Assembly: GCA_013349735.1 (NCBI GenBank)
Contig: DUZC01000154.1
Coordinates: 1 to 6,673 of the forward strand
DNA: 6,673 nucleotides
Direction: 5' to 3'
Source: Rhodospirillaceae bacterium
Lineage (GTDB): Bacteria; Pseudomonadota; Alphaproteobacteria; Rhodospirillales; Magnetospirillaceae
Numbering within the stretch: position 1 is the stretch's first letter; each line of letters starts with the position of its first letter. A program made the position numbers and the translations under genes. The notes under the pieces are model-generated. The model was not told the DNA's origin, made no database searches, and was given only the letters and a program-made list of their open reading frames with translations. This document shows, piece by piece, positions 1-6,028 of the stretch.

Positions 1-1630
1 CCGCCAGAGCCACCGCCTTAAGGTCAGCCACCTCGGCTCTTATTTTCGCGGCTTTCGCCTCTTTGAGCGCCGGATCGGCAATATCGGCCAGTTCATGCCG
101 CAGCCGCATATCCAGATTGCCGCCCAGCTGAATATCGGTGCCGCGCCCCGCCATGTTGGTGGCAATGGTTACGGCACCAGGAACGCCGGCCAGGGAAACG
201 ATATAAGCTTCGCGTTCATGGTGGCGGGCATTCAGGACTTCATGGGTGATTTTTTTCTTCTTGAGCAACCCAGACAGCATCTCGGACTTCTCGATGCTGA
301 CCGTCCCCACCAAGATCGGCTGTTGTTTTTTCTGGCATTCTTCGATGAGCGTGACGATGGCGTCAAACTTTTCGCGGGCGGTGCGATAGACCTCGTCATC
401 CTCGTCGCGACGCGATACCGGGAGATTGGTCGGAATATCCACCACTTCAAGACCGTAGATTTCACCAAATTCAGATGCCTCGGTCATGGCGGTCCCGGTC
501 ATGCCGGCAAGCTTCGGATAAAGGCGGAAATAGTTCTGGAAAGTAATCGAAGCCAAAGTCTGATTTTCGTTCTGGATTATGACCTGTTCCTTGGCCTCAA
601 GCGCCTGATGCAACCCCTCGGAATAGCGCCGTCCTTCCATCATGCGGCCGGTGAACTCATCGATGATGACGACCTTATTGTCTTTGACGATGTAATCGAC
701 ATCCCGGGTAAAGAGCTTATGGGCGCGCAAGGCCTGATTGGCATGATGAACCAGGTTGATATTTTGGATGTCATAAAGACCGCCCGTTTTAAGCAGATCG
801 GCCTCACGCAGCATGGCTTCGACATGTTCGACACCCTGTTCGGTCAGGGTAACCGCTCTTACTTTCTCGTCCTTTTCAAAATCTTCCGCCACCAGATCAG
901 GAATCAGCCGGTTAACCCGCAGATAAAGTTCAGAGTTATCCTCGGTGGGACCAGAAATAATCAAGGGCGTGCGGGCTTCGTCAATCAAGATGGAGTCCAC
1001 CTCGTCGACGATCGCGTAATTGAAGGGCCGCTGGACCATTTCATCGAGACGAAACTTCATATTGTCGCGCAGATAATCGAACCCGAATTCGTTATTCGTG
1101 CCATAGGTGATATCGTTGGCGTAGGCCTGCTGACGCTCGGCGTCACTCAATTCGTGGACAATGCAGCCCACTGTCAGCCCCAGAAAACGGTAAATCTGTC
1201 CCATCCATTCGGAATCGCGGCGGGCCAGATAATCGTTGACGGTGACGACATGGACCCCTTTTCCCGACAGGGCATTCAGATAGACCGCCAGGGTGGCCAC
1301 CAGGGTCTTGCCTTCGCCTGTCCGCATTTCCGAGATCATACCGCGATGCAGGACAATCCCGCCCAGCAGCTGAACGTCAAAATGTCGTTGCCCCAGGCTG
1401 CGCTTGGCCGCCTCGCGAACGGTGGCGAAGGCTTCGACCAGGATGTCATCCTCGGTTTCCCCGGCGGCCAGGCGCCCACGCAGCCAGCCGGTGCGTTCGC
1501 GCAAGGCGTCATCCGCCAGCTCGGCCAGAGCTGGCTCCAGCGCGTTGATAGCATCCACCTGCTTTTTGAGAGTTTTCAGCAGACGATCATTGGCGGTGCC
1601 GAAGAAACGACGGGCGATAGCGCCGAACAT
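1..1630 (-). CDS. secA: Preprotein translocase ATPase SecA, N-terminal 543 residues (3' end off the left edge)
   Basis: SecA is the cytoplasmic/peripheral-membrane ATPase that drives unfolded preproteins through the SecYEG channel. Translating the minus strand from the ATG at 1630-1628 gives MFGAIARRFFGTANDRL, a typical SecA start, and the frame stays open to position 2. Seen: a Q-motif region (HFDVQLLGGIVLHRGM) before the Walker A sequence MRTGEGKT, whose Lys is residue 108, and Walker B DEVD at residues 209-212; both numbers match E. coli SecA. The preprotein cross-linking domain should occupy roughly residues 220-370. The second nucleotide-binding domain carries MAGRGTDI at 493-500. The rest of that domain and the scaffold, wing and C-terminal linker lie outside the window (full SecA is about 850-900 residues). 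GAGG lies 8 nt upstream of the start. It is transcribed divergently from the isomerase gene. Identification is near certain; the break is only the window edge. Confidence 0.97.
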   Translation of the reverse strand, partial: MFGAIARRFFGTANDRLLKTLKKQVDAINALEPALAELADDALRERTGWLRGRLAAGETEDDILVEAFATVREAAKRSLGQRHFDVQLLGGIVLHRGMISEMRTGEGKTLVATLAVYLNALSGKGVHVVTVNDYLARRDSEWMGQIYRFLGLTVGCIVHELSDAERQQAYANDITYGTNNEFGFDYLRDNMKFRLDEMVQRPFNYAIVDEVDSILIDEARTPLIISGPTEDNSELYLRVNRLIPDLVAEDFEKDEKVRAVTLTEQGVEHVEAMLREADLLKTGGLYDIQNINLVHHANQALRAHKLFTRDVDYIVKDNKVVIIDEFTGRMMEGRRYSEGLHQALEAKEQVIIQNENQTLASITFQNYFRLYPKLAGMTGTAMTEASEFGEIYGLEVVDIPTNLPVSRRDEDDEVYRTAREKFDAIVTLIEECQKKQQPILVGTVSIEKSEMLSGLLKKKKITHEVLNARHHEREAYIVSLAGVPGAVTIATNMAGRGTDIQLGGNLDMRLRHELADIADPALKEAKAAKIRAEVADLKAVALA

Positions 1631-1638
1631 GGGGGTAA

Positions 1639-1642
1639 CCTC
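1639..1642 (-). promoter_or_regulatory. Ribosome binding site of secA
   Basis: On the minus strand this reads GAGG with an 8-nt spacer to the ATG at 1630. It supports the chosen SecA start, which also gives the expected SecA N-terminus. Confidence 0.6.
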
Positions 1643-1680
1643 AACGATAAGAAGCACTCGCGGCGCGCGAGCCGATGACA

Positions 1681-1709
1681 CAGATAGAGCCAGCCACACG
1701 CTCTGTCAA
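1681..1709 (-). promoter_or_regulatory. Candidate sigma-70 promoter of secA
   Basis: Read on the minus strand, a perfect -35 box TTGACA (1709-1704) is followed by exactly 17 nt and then TATCTG (1686-1681) as a weaker -10 box (3 of 6 consensus bases). Transcription would start near 1673, giving a leader of roughly 40 nt that contains the GAGG ribosome site. A second -10-like TATAGT (minus strand, 1740-1735) has a better hexamer but no convincing -35 partner. The assignment rests on sequence match alone. Confidence 0.45.
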
Positions 1710-1816
1710 CGAAAGCCGGGTTCGCGATGAATTTACTATAGACCATGATCGGTCCTCTTGTGCGTCGGGCCGCGTTGTGCTTAATGCCACTTTGCGCGCC
1801 CATGCCCGCCTCAGAT

Positions 1817-1822
1817 TAAGGA
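1817..1822 (+). promoter_or_regulatory. Ribosome binding site deciding the start of the isomerase gene
   Basis: TAAGGA lies 8 nt before the ATG at 1831. It favours that start over in-frame upstream codons, and the resulting protein opens directly with a signal peptide. Confidence 0.65.
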
Positions 1823-1830
1823 ATAAATGG

Positions 1831-2694
1831 ATGAATCTGCGTCTAGCCCTAGCAGCCGTTCTGACGGTCGTTACTTTTCCTGCCTTGGCGGCCGGCACCG
1901 ACCCCGTCGTCGCCACCGTGAATGGCAAAGAGATCCACCGCTCACAATTGGCGGAACTTCAGCAAAGCGCTCCGCAACTTCGCCAGGTTCCTCTCGAAAT
2001 GGTTTACGAGCAGCTGCTTGACCATGTTATTTCGGGTCAATTGCTGCTGGAGCAGGCGAAAAAGCAAAATCTCGAGAACGACCCCGAGGTCAAGGCGCAA
2101 TTCAAGGATGCCCAGGCGCAAATTCAGCAGATGGTCAAGGATGCCCAAATTCAGATCCTGCAGCAGGTTTATCTGAAGCGGCGCATTGATGCCGACATCT
2201 CGGAAGATCAGATCAAGGCAAAATACGAAGATATGAAAAAGAATATGCCGCCTCAGGAAGAGGTCAAAGCCCGGCATATTCTGCTTGAGACCGAGGATGC
2301 CGCCAAGCTGGTCATTGCCGATCTGAAATCTGGCATCTCTTTTGAAGATGAAGCCAAGGCTAAAAGCACCGATGCCGCGAGCAAGGCCAATGGCGGTGAT
2401 CTTGGTTATTTTGGCAAACAGGAAAATGTGCCGGAATTCACCGAAGCCGCTTTTAAGCTGAAGGCTGGAGAATTCTCTCAGACCCCGGTGAAAACGCAAT
2501 TCGGTTGGCATGTCATCAAGGTCGAAGATCGTCGTCCGGCCACGCCGCCGACCTATGAACAGGTCAAGCAGTCGATAAAAATGCAGTTGGGGCAGCAGGA
2601 CGCGCAGAAAATTATCGATGGCTTGAAAAAGACGGCCAAAATTGAGCGGTTCAAAGCTGACGGCAGCCCGGCGTCGGACAAAATCAAGAACTGA
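1831..2694 (+). CDS. Periplasmic parvulin-type peptidyl-prolyl cis-trans isomerase (PpiC/SurA-like)
   Basis: Encodes 287 residues. Such enzymes catalyse cis-trans isomerisation of Xaa-Pro bonds and act as chaperones for exported and outer-membrane proteins. Residues 1-20 form a Sec signal peptide: short positive N-terminus (MNLR), hydrophobic core, then FPALA-AG as probable cleavage site; there is no lipobox Cys, so a soluble periplasmic protein is expected. Residues 22-135 are a helical, Gln/Lys-rich SurA-like chaperone segment. The parvulin domain spans about 144-235, with KARHILL near its start, GGDLGYFG at 188-195 and FGWHVIKVEDRR at its end. A charged helical tail follows. The frame is open further upstream (to an ATG at 1675), but only the 1831 start has a good ribosome site and an N-terminal signal. 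No convincing promoter was found in 1710-1816. The stop lies 5 nt before argJ, suggesting co-transcription. Divergent secA may reflect a shared secretion theme (inference). Confidence 0.93.
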   Translation: MNLRLALAAVLTVVTFPALAAGTDPVVATVNGKEIHRSQLAELQQSAPQLRQVPLEMVYEQLLDHVISGQLLLEQAKKQNLENDPEVKAQFKDAQAQIQQMVKDAQIQILQQVYLKRRIDADISEDQIKAKYEDMKKNMPPQEEVKARHILLETEDAAKLVIADLKSGISFEDEAKAKSTDAASKANGGDLGYFGKQENVPEFTEAAFKLKAGEFSQTPVKTQFGWHVIKVEDRRPATPPTYEQVKQSIKMQLGQQDAQKIIDGLKKTAKIERFKADGSPASDKIKN

Positions 2695-2699
2695 CCGCT

Positions 2700-3929
2700 A
2701 TGGCCGGCCCGTCTCCCTTAGCACCCAAGCAGATCGTCATTCCCCAGCCAATGCAAGGGGTGCGCTTTTCGGCGCATGCCTGTGGCTTGCGCTACCAGGG
2801 CCGTGACGATCTGATGCTGGCCGAACTGGCGCCCAACACCACCGTCGCCGGCGTGTTCACCCGTTCGCTGACGGCTTCGGCACCGGTTTTATGGTGCCGC
2901 GAGGCCTTGATCGGGGGCCGAGCACGGCTGTTGGTGGTCAATTCAGGCAATGCCAATGCCTTCACCGGCCAAGCCGGTGTCGATTCGGTTCGTCGGACGG
3001 TCGAAGCGGCGGCAGCGCGGCTGGGATGCCAGGCCCAGGAAATTTTTATTGCCTCGACCGGCACCATCGGCGTTCCGCTGGAGGATGGCAAAATTACCGC
3101 GGCCTTGGGCAACGCTTTGACGGGCTTGACCGAGAACGGTTGGGAACGGGCGGCGCGGGCCATTATGACCACCGACACCTATCCCAAACTGGCCAGCCGG
3201 GTTGCGCATATCGGTCAGACCGAAGTTCGCATCGCCGGCTTCTGCAAGGGTGCCGGCATGATCGCGCCAGACATGGCGACGATGTTGGCCTATGTCTTCA
3301 CCGATGCCCGTCTGCCGGCGCCTGTGCTGCAGTCCCTACTGAAACAGGGAGCCGAACAATCGTTCAATTGCATTACCGTCGATAGCGACACCTCGACCAG
3401 CGACAGTCTGATGCTGTTTGCCACCGGGGCCGCCAGCCATCAGCCCGTGTCGGACTTGTCCGATCCGGCGCTACGCGGATTCCGTAAGGCGCTGAACGGC
3501 TTGCTGCTGGACCTGGCGCTGATGGTGGTGCGCGACGGCGAGGGGGCGAGCAAGGCCATCGAAATCGAGGTCACCGGGGCGGCCAGCCGTCGGGCGGCCA
3601 AAAGGATTGGTCTGTCCATCGCCAACTCCCCTTTGGTCAAGACGGCGGTCGCCGGCGAGGATGCCAATTGGGGCCGGATTGTCATGGCTGTTGGCAAGGC
3701 TGGCGAAAAGGCCGACCGTGATCGGCTGGCCATTGATATCGGGGGTGTCGCCGTGGCCCGCAACGGTCAGGTCGTCGCAGGCTATGACGAAACACCGGTG
3801 ACGGCGCATATGAAGGGAACGGATATTCGGTTTACGGTTGATGTCGGGGTGGGACGTGGCCGGGCAACGGTTTGGACCTGTGATTTGACCCACGATTATA
3901 TCGACATCAATGGAGCCTATCGAACCTGA
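2700..3929 (+). CDS. argJ: Bifunctional ornithine acetyltransferase / N-acetylglutamate synthase ArgJ
   Basis: 409 residues, the usual ArgJ length. ArgJ transfers the acetyl group from N-acetylornithine to glutamate (EC 2.3.1.35), recycling it in the cytoplasmic arginine pathway; bifunctional forms also use acetyl-CoA (EC 2.3.1.1). Seen: the self-cleavage site in KGAGMIAPDMATMLAY, with Thr194 the expected new N-terminal nucleophile after Ala193-Thr194 cleavage into alpha and beta chains; the oxyanion-hole segment STGTIG (Thr120-Gly121); CITVDSDTSTSDS; the conserved block GEDANWGRIVMAVGKAG; and the C-terminal DYIDINGAYRT. All key residues are present, so the enzyme should be active. The chosen ATG lies 5 nt after the isomerase stop and lacks a strong Shine-Dalgarno, so translational coupling is likely. 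A later Met (codon 18) would remove conserved N-terminal sequence. Sequence alone does not settle mono- versus bifunctional activity. Confidence 0.97.
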   Translation: MAGPSPLAPKQIVIPQPMQGVRFSAHACGLRYQGRDDLMLAELAPNTTVAGVFTRSLTASAPVLWCREALIGGRARLLVVNSGNANAFTGQAGVDSVRRTVEAAAARLGCQAQEIFIASTGTIGVPLEDGKITAALGNALTGLTENGWERAARAIMTTDTYPKLASRVAHIGQTEVRIAGFCKGAGMIAPDMATMLAYVFTDARLPAPVLQSLLKQGAEQSFNCITVDSDTSTSDSLMLFATGAASHQPVSDLSDPALRGFRKALNGLLLDLALMVVRDGEGASKAIEIEVTGAASRRAAKRIGLSIANSPLVKTAVAGEDANWGRIVMAVGKAGEKADRDRLAIDIGGVAVARNGQVVAGYDETPVTAHMKGTDIRFTVDVGVGRGRATVWTCDLTHDYIDINGAYRT

Positions 3930-4923
3930 GGCCGCCTTCTGGGCGGCGGGTGAAGAGACGGGCTGTCTCAGGGCGGAGCCCGGCGCGCTGGCGCTGGACA
4001 CGGCGCATCTTCGGTTACGCCCCATGCGCGCTGACGACGCCCAGACCATTTTCCCCTTGCTCAATGATTGGGAGATGGCGAAAAACACCGCCAGCATTCC
4101 CTTTCCCTATCGCCTGGAGGATGCCCAGGGCTTTATCGCCAAAGTGGCGAGTGAAACGGCGGCTGGACGGGCGCTGGTTTTCGCCATCGAAGAGCGCATT
4201 TCCGGGCAAATGATCGGCTGCGTCGGTGCCACCGTCGCCGGGGATATCGCTGAAGTCGGCTATTGGATCGGCAGGGACTGTTGGGGGCGGGGCTACGCCA
4301 CCGAAGCTTTGCGGCGATGCCTGCGTTTGCTGTTCGACGGGGGCCGGGTCTCAATGGCCTGGGCTTCGGTCATGCCCGAAAATCAAGCCTCGCGCCGCGT
4401 TCTGGAAAAAGCCGGCCTGACCTTCGACCAACGGAAGGCCGTCCCGCTTTCGGCCCGTGGAATTACCGCCGAACTTGATTATCTGTCCATCCTGCGTGTC
4501 GACTGGGAGCGAGGGCGATCGCTTCGCCCGGTCTTGTTGGTGGCGGCAGCAGCCCTGTTGGATGTCGACGGGCGGGTCTTATTGGCACAGCGGCCCCAGG
4601 GCAAAAGCATGGCCGGGCAATGGGAATTCCCGGGTGGAAAATTACAGCCTGGCGAGACCCCCGAGGCAGCTCTGATCCGCGAATTGCAGGAAGAGCTCGG
4701 AATCAATGTCGGGCTATCCTGTCTGGCCCCTCTTTGTTTTGCTTCCCATGACTATGATCATTTCCATTTATTGATGCCCCTTTTTGCGTGCCGGCAATGG
4801 CGGGGTCACCCCCAAGGCCGCGAAGGGCAGCGTCTGGCCTGGGTATCGCCCGCGATGCTCAGCCAATATCTCATGCCCCCGGCCGACCTTCCGCTGGTGG
4901 CGATGCTGCGGGATTGGCTGTAG
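3910..4923 (+). CDS. GNAT N-acetyltransferase fused to a Nudix (MutT-like) hydrolase
   Basis: 337 residues with two domains. Residues about 32-198 are a RimJ/RimL-type GNAT domain: it opens with LRLRPMRADDA, contains the acetyl-CoA-binding loop in GYWIGRDCWGRGYATEALR (117-135), and continues with MPENQASRRVLEKAGL. Residues about 207-337 are a Nudix domain with a complete Nudix box at 243-265: Gly243, Glu249, Arg257-Glu258, Glu261-Glu262 and Gly264 fit G-x5-E-x7-REU-x-EE-x-G-U. The preceding QWEFPGGK and LLAQRP resemble MutT, so hydrolysis of oxidised (d)NTPs such as 8-oxo-dGTP is plausible. The GNAT substrate is unknown. The start overlaps the last 20 nt of argJ in another frame and has no clear Shine-Dalgarno; it is chosen because the next in-frame ATG (codon 39) would cut into the first GNAT strand. 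I recall separate GNAT and mutT genes after argJ in some alphaproteobacteria, so this may be a neighbour fusion (inference). Confidence 0.9.
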   Translation: MEPIEPEAAFWAAGEETGCLRAEPGALALDTAHLRLRPMRADDAQTIFPLLNDWEMAKNTASIPFPYRLEDAQGFIAKVASETAAGRALVFAIEERISGQMIGCVGATVAGDIAEVGYWIGRDCWGRGYATEALRRCLRLLFDGGRVSMAWASVMPENQASRRVLEKAGLTFDQRKAVPLSARGITAELDYLSILRVDWERGRSLRPVLLVAAAALLDVDGRVLLAQRPQGKSMAGQWEFPGGKLQPGETPEAALIRELQEELGINVGLSCLAPLCFASHDYDHFHLLMPLFACRQWRGHPQGREGQRLAWVSPAMLSQYLMPPADLPLVAMLRDWL

Positions 4924-4940
4924 ACTCAGGAATGAAAGCG

Positions 4941-4945
4941 GGAGG
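4941..4945 (+). promoter_or_regulatory. Ribosome binding site deciding the start of the MoaB/CinA-like gene
   Basis: GGAGG with a 9-nt spacer to the ATG at 4955. It rules out the longer in-frame reading from 4784, which would overlap the Nudix domain by about 140 nt and add a non-homologous N-terminus. Confidence 0.75.
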
Positions 4946-4954
4946 CTCTGGATC

Positions 4955-5713
4955 ATGGCGGTTGAGGTAAGGGCGGCGCTGGTCATTATCGGCAATGAAG
5001 TGCTGTCCGGCCGCACGCAGGATGCCAATCTGCAATTTATTGCGCTTGGTCTTGCCGAGGTTGGCGTCAGGCTTAAGGAAGTCAGGGTCATCCCGGACGA
5101 GCAGAGCGTGATCATTGACACGGTTAATCTGTTGCGTCGCCAATTTGACTATGTTTTTACCACCGGTGGCATTGGGCCGACCCATGACGACATTACGTCG
5201 GAGTCCATCGCCAAGGCCTTTGATGTCCCCCTTTTGCGGGACCCGCGGGCGGTCGAGCGTCTGTTGCGTCAGATCAAGCCGGAAAATCTCAATGAGGCCC
5301 GGCTACGCATGGCCAACATCCCGCAAGGTGCTGATTTAATTGATAATCCCGTCAGCCATGCGCCTGGTTTCCGGCTTGGCAATGTCTTCGTGATGGCGGG
5401 TGTGCCGCGCATCATGCAGGCGATGTTCGACGGCATTAAGGGCGATTTGCGTGGCGGCGCGCGCTTACTGGCGGTTGAAGTCACGATAGCGGGAGGGGAA
5501 GGGGTGATCGCCGACGGTCTGGGCGCGTTACAACGCCAGAACGCCGATGTGGAGATTGGCAGTTATCCTTTTAACCGGGACGGCGGTTACGGCACTGTGA
5601 TTGTTGTTCGTGGACGGGACGGTGGACAGGTTGCCCAAACCGCCCAAGCCGTCGGTCACTTGGCCAAGGCATGCGGTTTGGCCGCGACAGGGCAAGACCA
5701 AGCTCCGAAATGA
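4955..5713 (+). CDS. CinA/MoaB-type molybdopterin-binding-fold protein, short form
   Basis: 252 residues. The N-terminal about 170 residues form a MoaB/Mog (MoCF-biosynthesis) fold as in the N-terminal half of CinA (COG1058): IIGNEVLSGRTQDANLQFIA near the start, the signature TTGGIGPTHDDIT at 69-81, then NEARLRMANIPQGADLIDNP and VFVMAGVPRIMQAMF at about 145-157. The remaining 80 residues are a small alpha/beta extension. The C-terminal nicotinamide-mononucleotide deamidase (PncC) domain of full-length CinA (about 400 residues) is absent. Such stand-alone proteins are usually annotated competence/damage-inducible protein A or molybdopterin-binding protein. Family members have been linked to ADP-ribose or pyridine-nucleotide hydrolysis, but this protein's substrate cannot be read from sequence, and no molybdenum-cofactor genes lie nearby. 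It begins 31 nt after the GNAT-Nudix stop and ends 6 nt before the next gene, so it probably belongs to the operon. Confidence 0.9.
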   Translation: MAVEVRAALVIIGNEVLSGRTQDANLQFIALGLAEVGVRLKEVRVIPDEQSVIIDTVNLLRRQFDYVFTTGGIGPTHDDITSESIAKAFDVPLLRDPRAVERLLRQIKPENLNEARLRMANIPQGADLIDNPVSHAPGFRLGNVFVMAGVPRIMQAMFDGIKGDLRGGARLLAVEVTIAGGEGVIADGLGALQRQNADVEIGSYPFNRDGGYGTVIVVRGRDGGQVAQTAQAVGHLAKACGLAATGQDQAPK

Positions 5714-5716
5714 GGA
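5712..5716 (+). promoter_or_regulatory. Ribosome binding site overlapping the upstream stop codon
   Basis: GAGGA begins inside the TGA stop of the CinA-like gene and sits 3 nt before the ATG at 5720. The arrangement suggests coupled translation of the small membrane protein. Confidence 0.55.
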
Positions 5717-5719
5717 ACG

Positions 5720-5968
5720 ATGAAACTCTTGCGTCATGAACGGATAGCGCTCGCTTTTCTGGTTCGCCATCTGGTGGTGGGCGTAGTGGGTGGCGTCGTT
5801 TTCGGGGGCTTGATCCTGTATTACGATATCGCTCATTTGCGGAGCCTGGCGACCCAGTCTTCAAGCGGATTTTTAACCCTGGGTTTGCTGTTTTTTGGAT
5901 TGGTCGTGACCTTCGGCAGTCTTGGCATGGGGGTAGGAATCATGAGCCAGGGGAATGAGGAGAACTGA
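5720..5968 (+). CDS. Small two-helix membrane protein of unknown function
   Basis: 82 residues; I do not recognise a named family. A basic N-terminus (Arg5, Arg9, Arg16) leads into a first hydrophobic helix at about 17-35 rich in small residues (Gly21, 24, 25, 29, 30), a short loop at 36-49 with DIAHLRSLATQSSS, a second helix at about 50-75 (LTLGLLFFGLVVTFGSLGMGVGIM) and a short acidic tail ending NEEN. By the positive-inside rule the N-terminus, and probably the C-terminus, face the cytoplasm. The closely spaced Gly residues could support helix packing. It is preceded by GAGGA and starts 6 nt after the CinA-like stop, making it the last protein gene of the rightward cluster. The hydrophobic pattern and ribosome site argue that it is real. 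Function unknown. Confidence 0.78.
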   Translation: MKLLRHERIALAFLVRHLVVGVVGGVVFGGLILYYDIAHLRSLATQSSSGFLTLGLLFFGLVVTFGSLGMGVGIMSQGNEEN

Positions 5969-5985
5969 CCGCCACAGCTTTCGGC

Positions 5986-6014
5986 TTGGCGTTGCCGGCG
6001 GCTGCCGGTATAGA
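5986..6014 (+). promoter_or_regulatory. Candidate sigma-70 promoter of the split tRNA-Leu gene
   Basis: TTGGCG (5986-5991) and TATAGA (6009-6014) are separated by exactly 17 nt; each matches the consensus at four of six positions. Transcription would begin near 6021, about 8 nt before the mature tRNA 5' end. This short leader fits a stable-RNA gene with its own promoter. Confidence 0.5.
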
Positions 6015-6028
6015 TGTCATCTTTGCAA

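Noticed and set aside
95..1678. A 527-codon open frame on the plus strand opposite secA.
   Set aside because: It is exactly antisense to a perfectly conserved SecA frame, shows no recognisable domain, and long antisense frames are common opposite GC-rich genes.
1741..1754. A short inverted repeat, GACC-6 nt-GGTC, in the divergent intergenic region as a possible operator.
   Set aside because: Four-base arms are expected by chance and there is no regulator gene or second copy nearby.
1675..1830. An N-terminal extension of the isomerase starting at 1675.
   Set aside because: It would bury the signal peptide, overlaps the secA promoter region, and has no supporting ribosome site; the 1831 ATG has TAAGGA at proper spacing.
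1942..2511. A 189-codon minus-strand frame opposite the isomerase gene.
   Set aside because: Antisense to a clear parvulin gene; its repetitive Leu/Phe content is the complement of the Lys/Glu-rich helices on the coding strand. No ribosome site or domain.
4784..4954. An N-terminal extension of the CinA-like protein starting at 4784.
   Set aside because: It lies inside the Nudix-domain coding sequence in another frame and adds sequence unrelated to the family; GGAGG supports the ATG at 4955.
5971..5990. A possible terminator hairpin (GCC...AGC/GCT...GGC) after the small membrane protein.
   Set aside because: The stem is interrupted and there is no T tract; it also overlaps the -35 box of the tRNA promoter.
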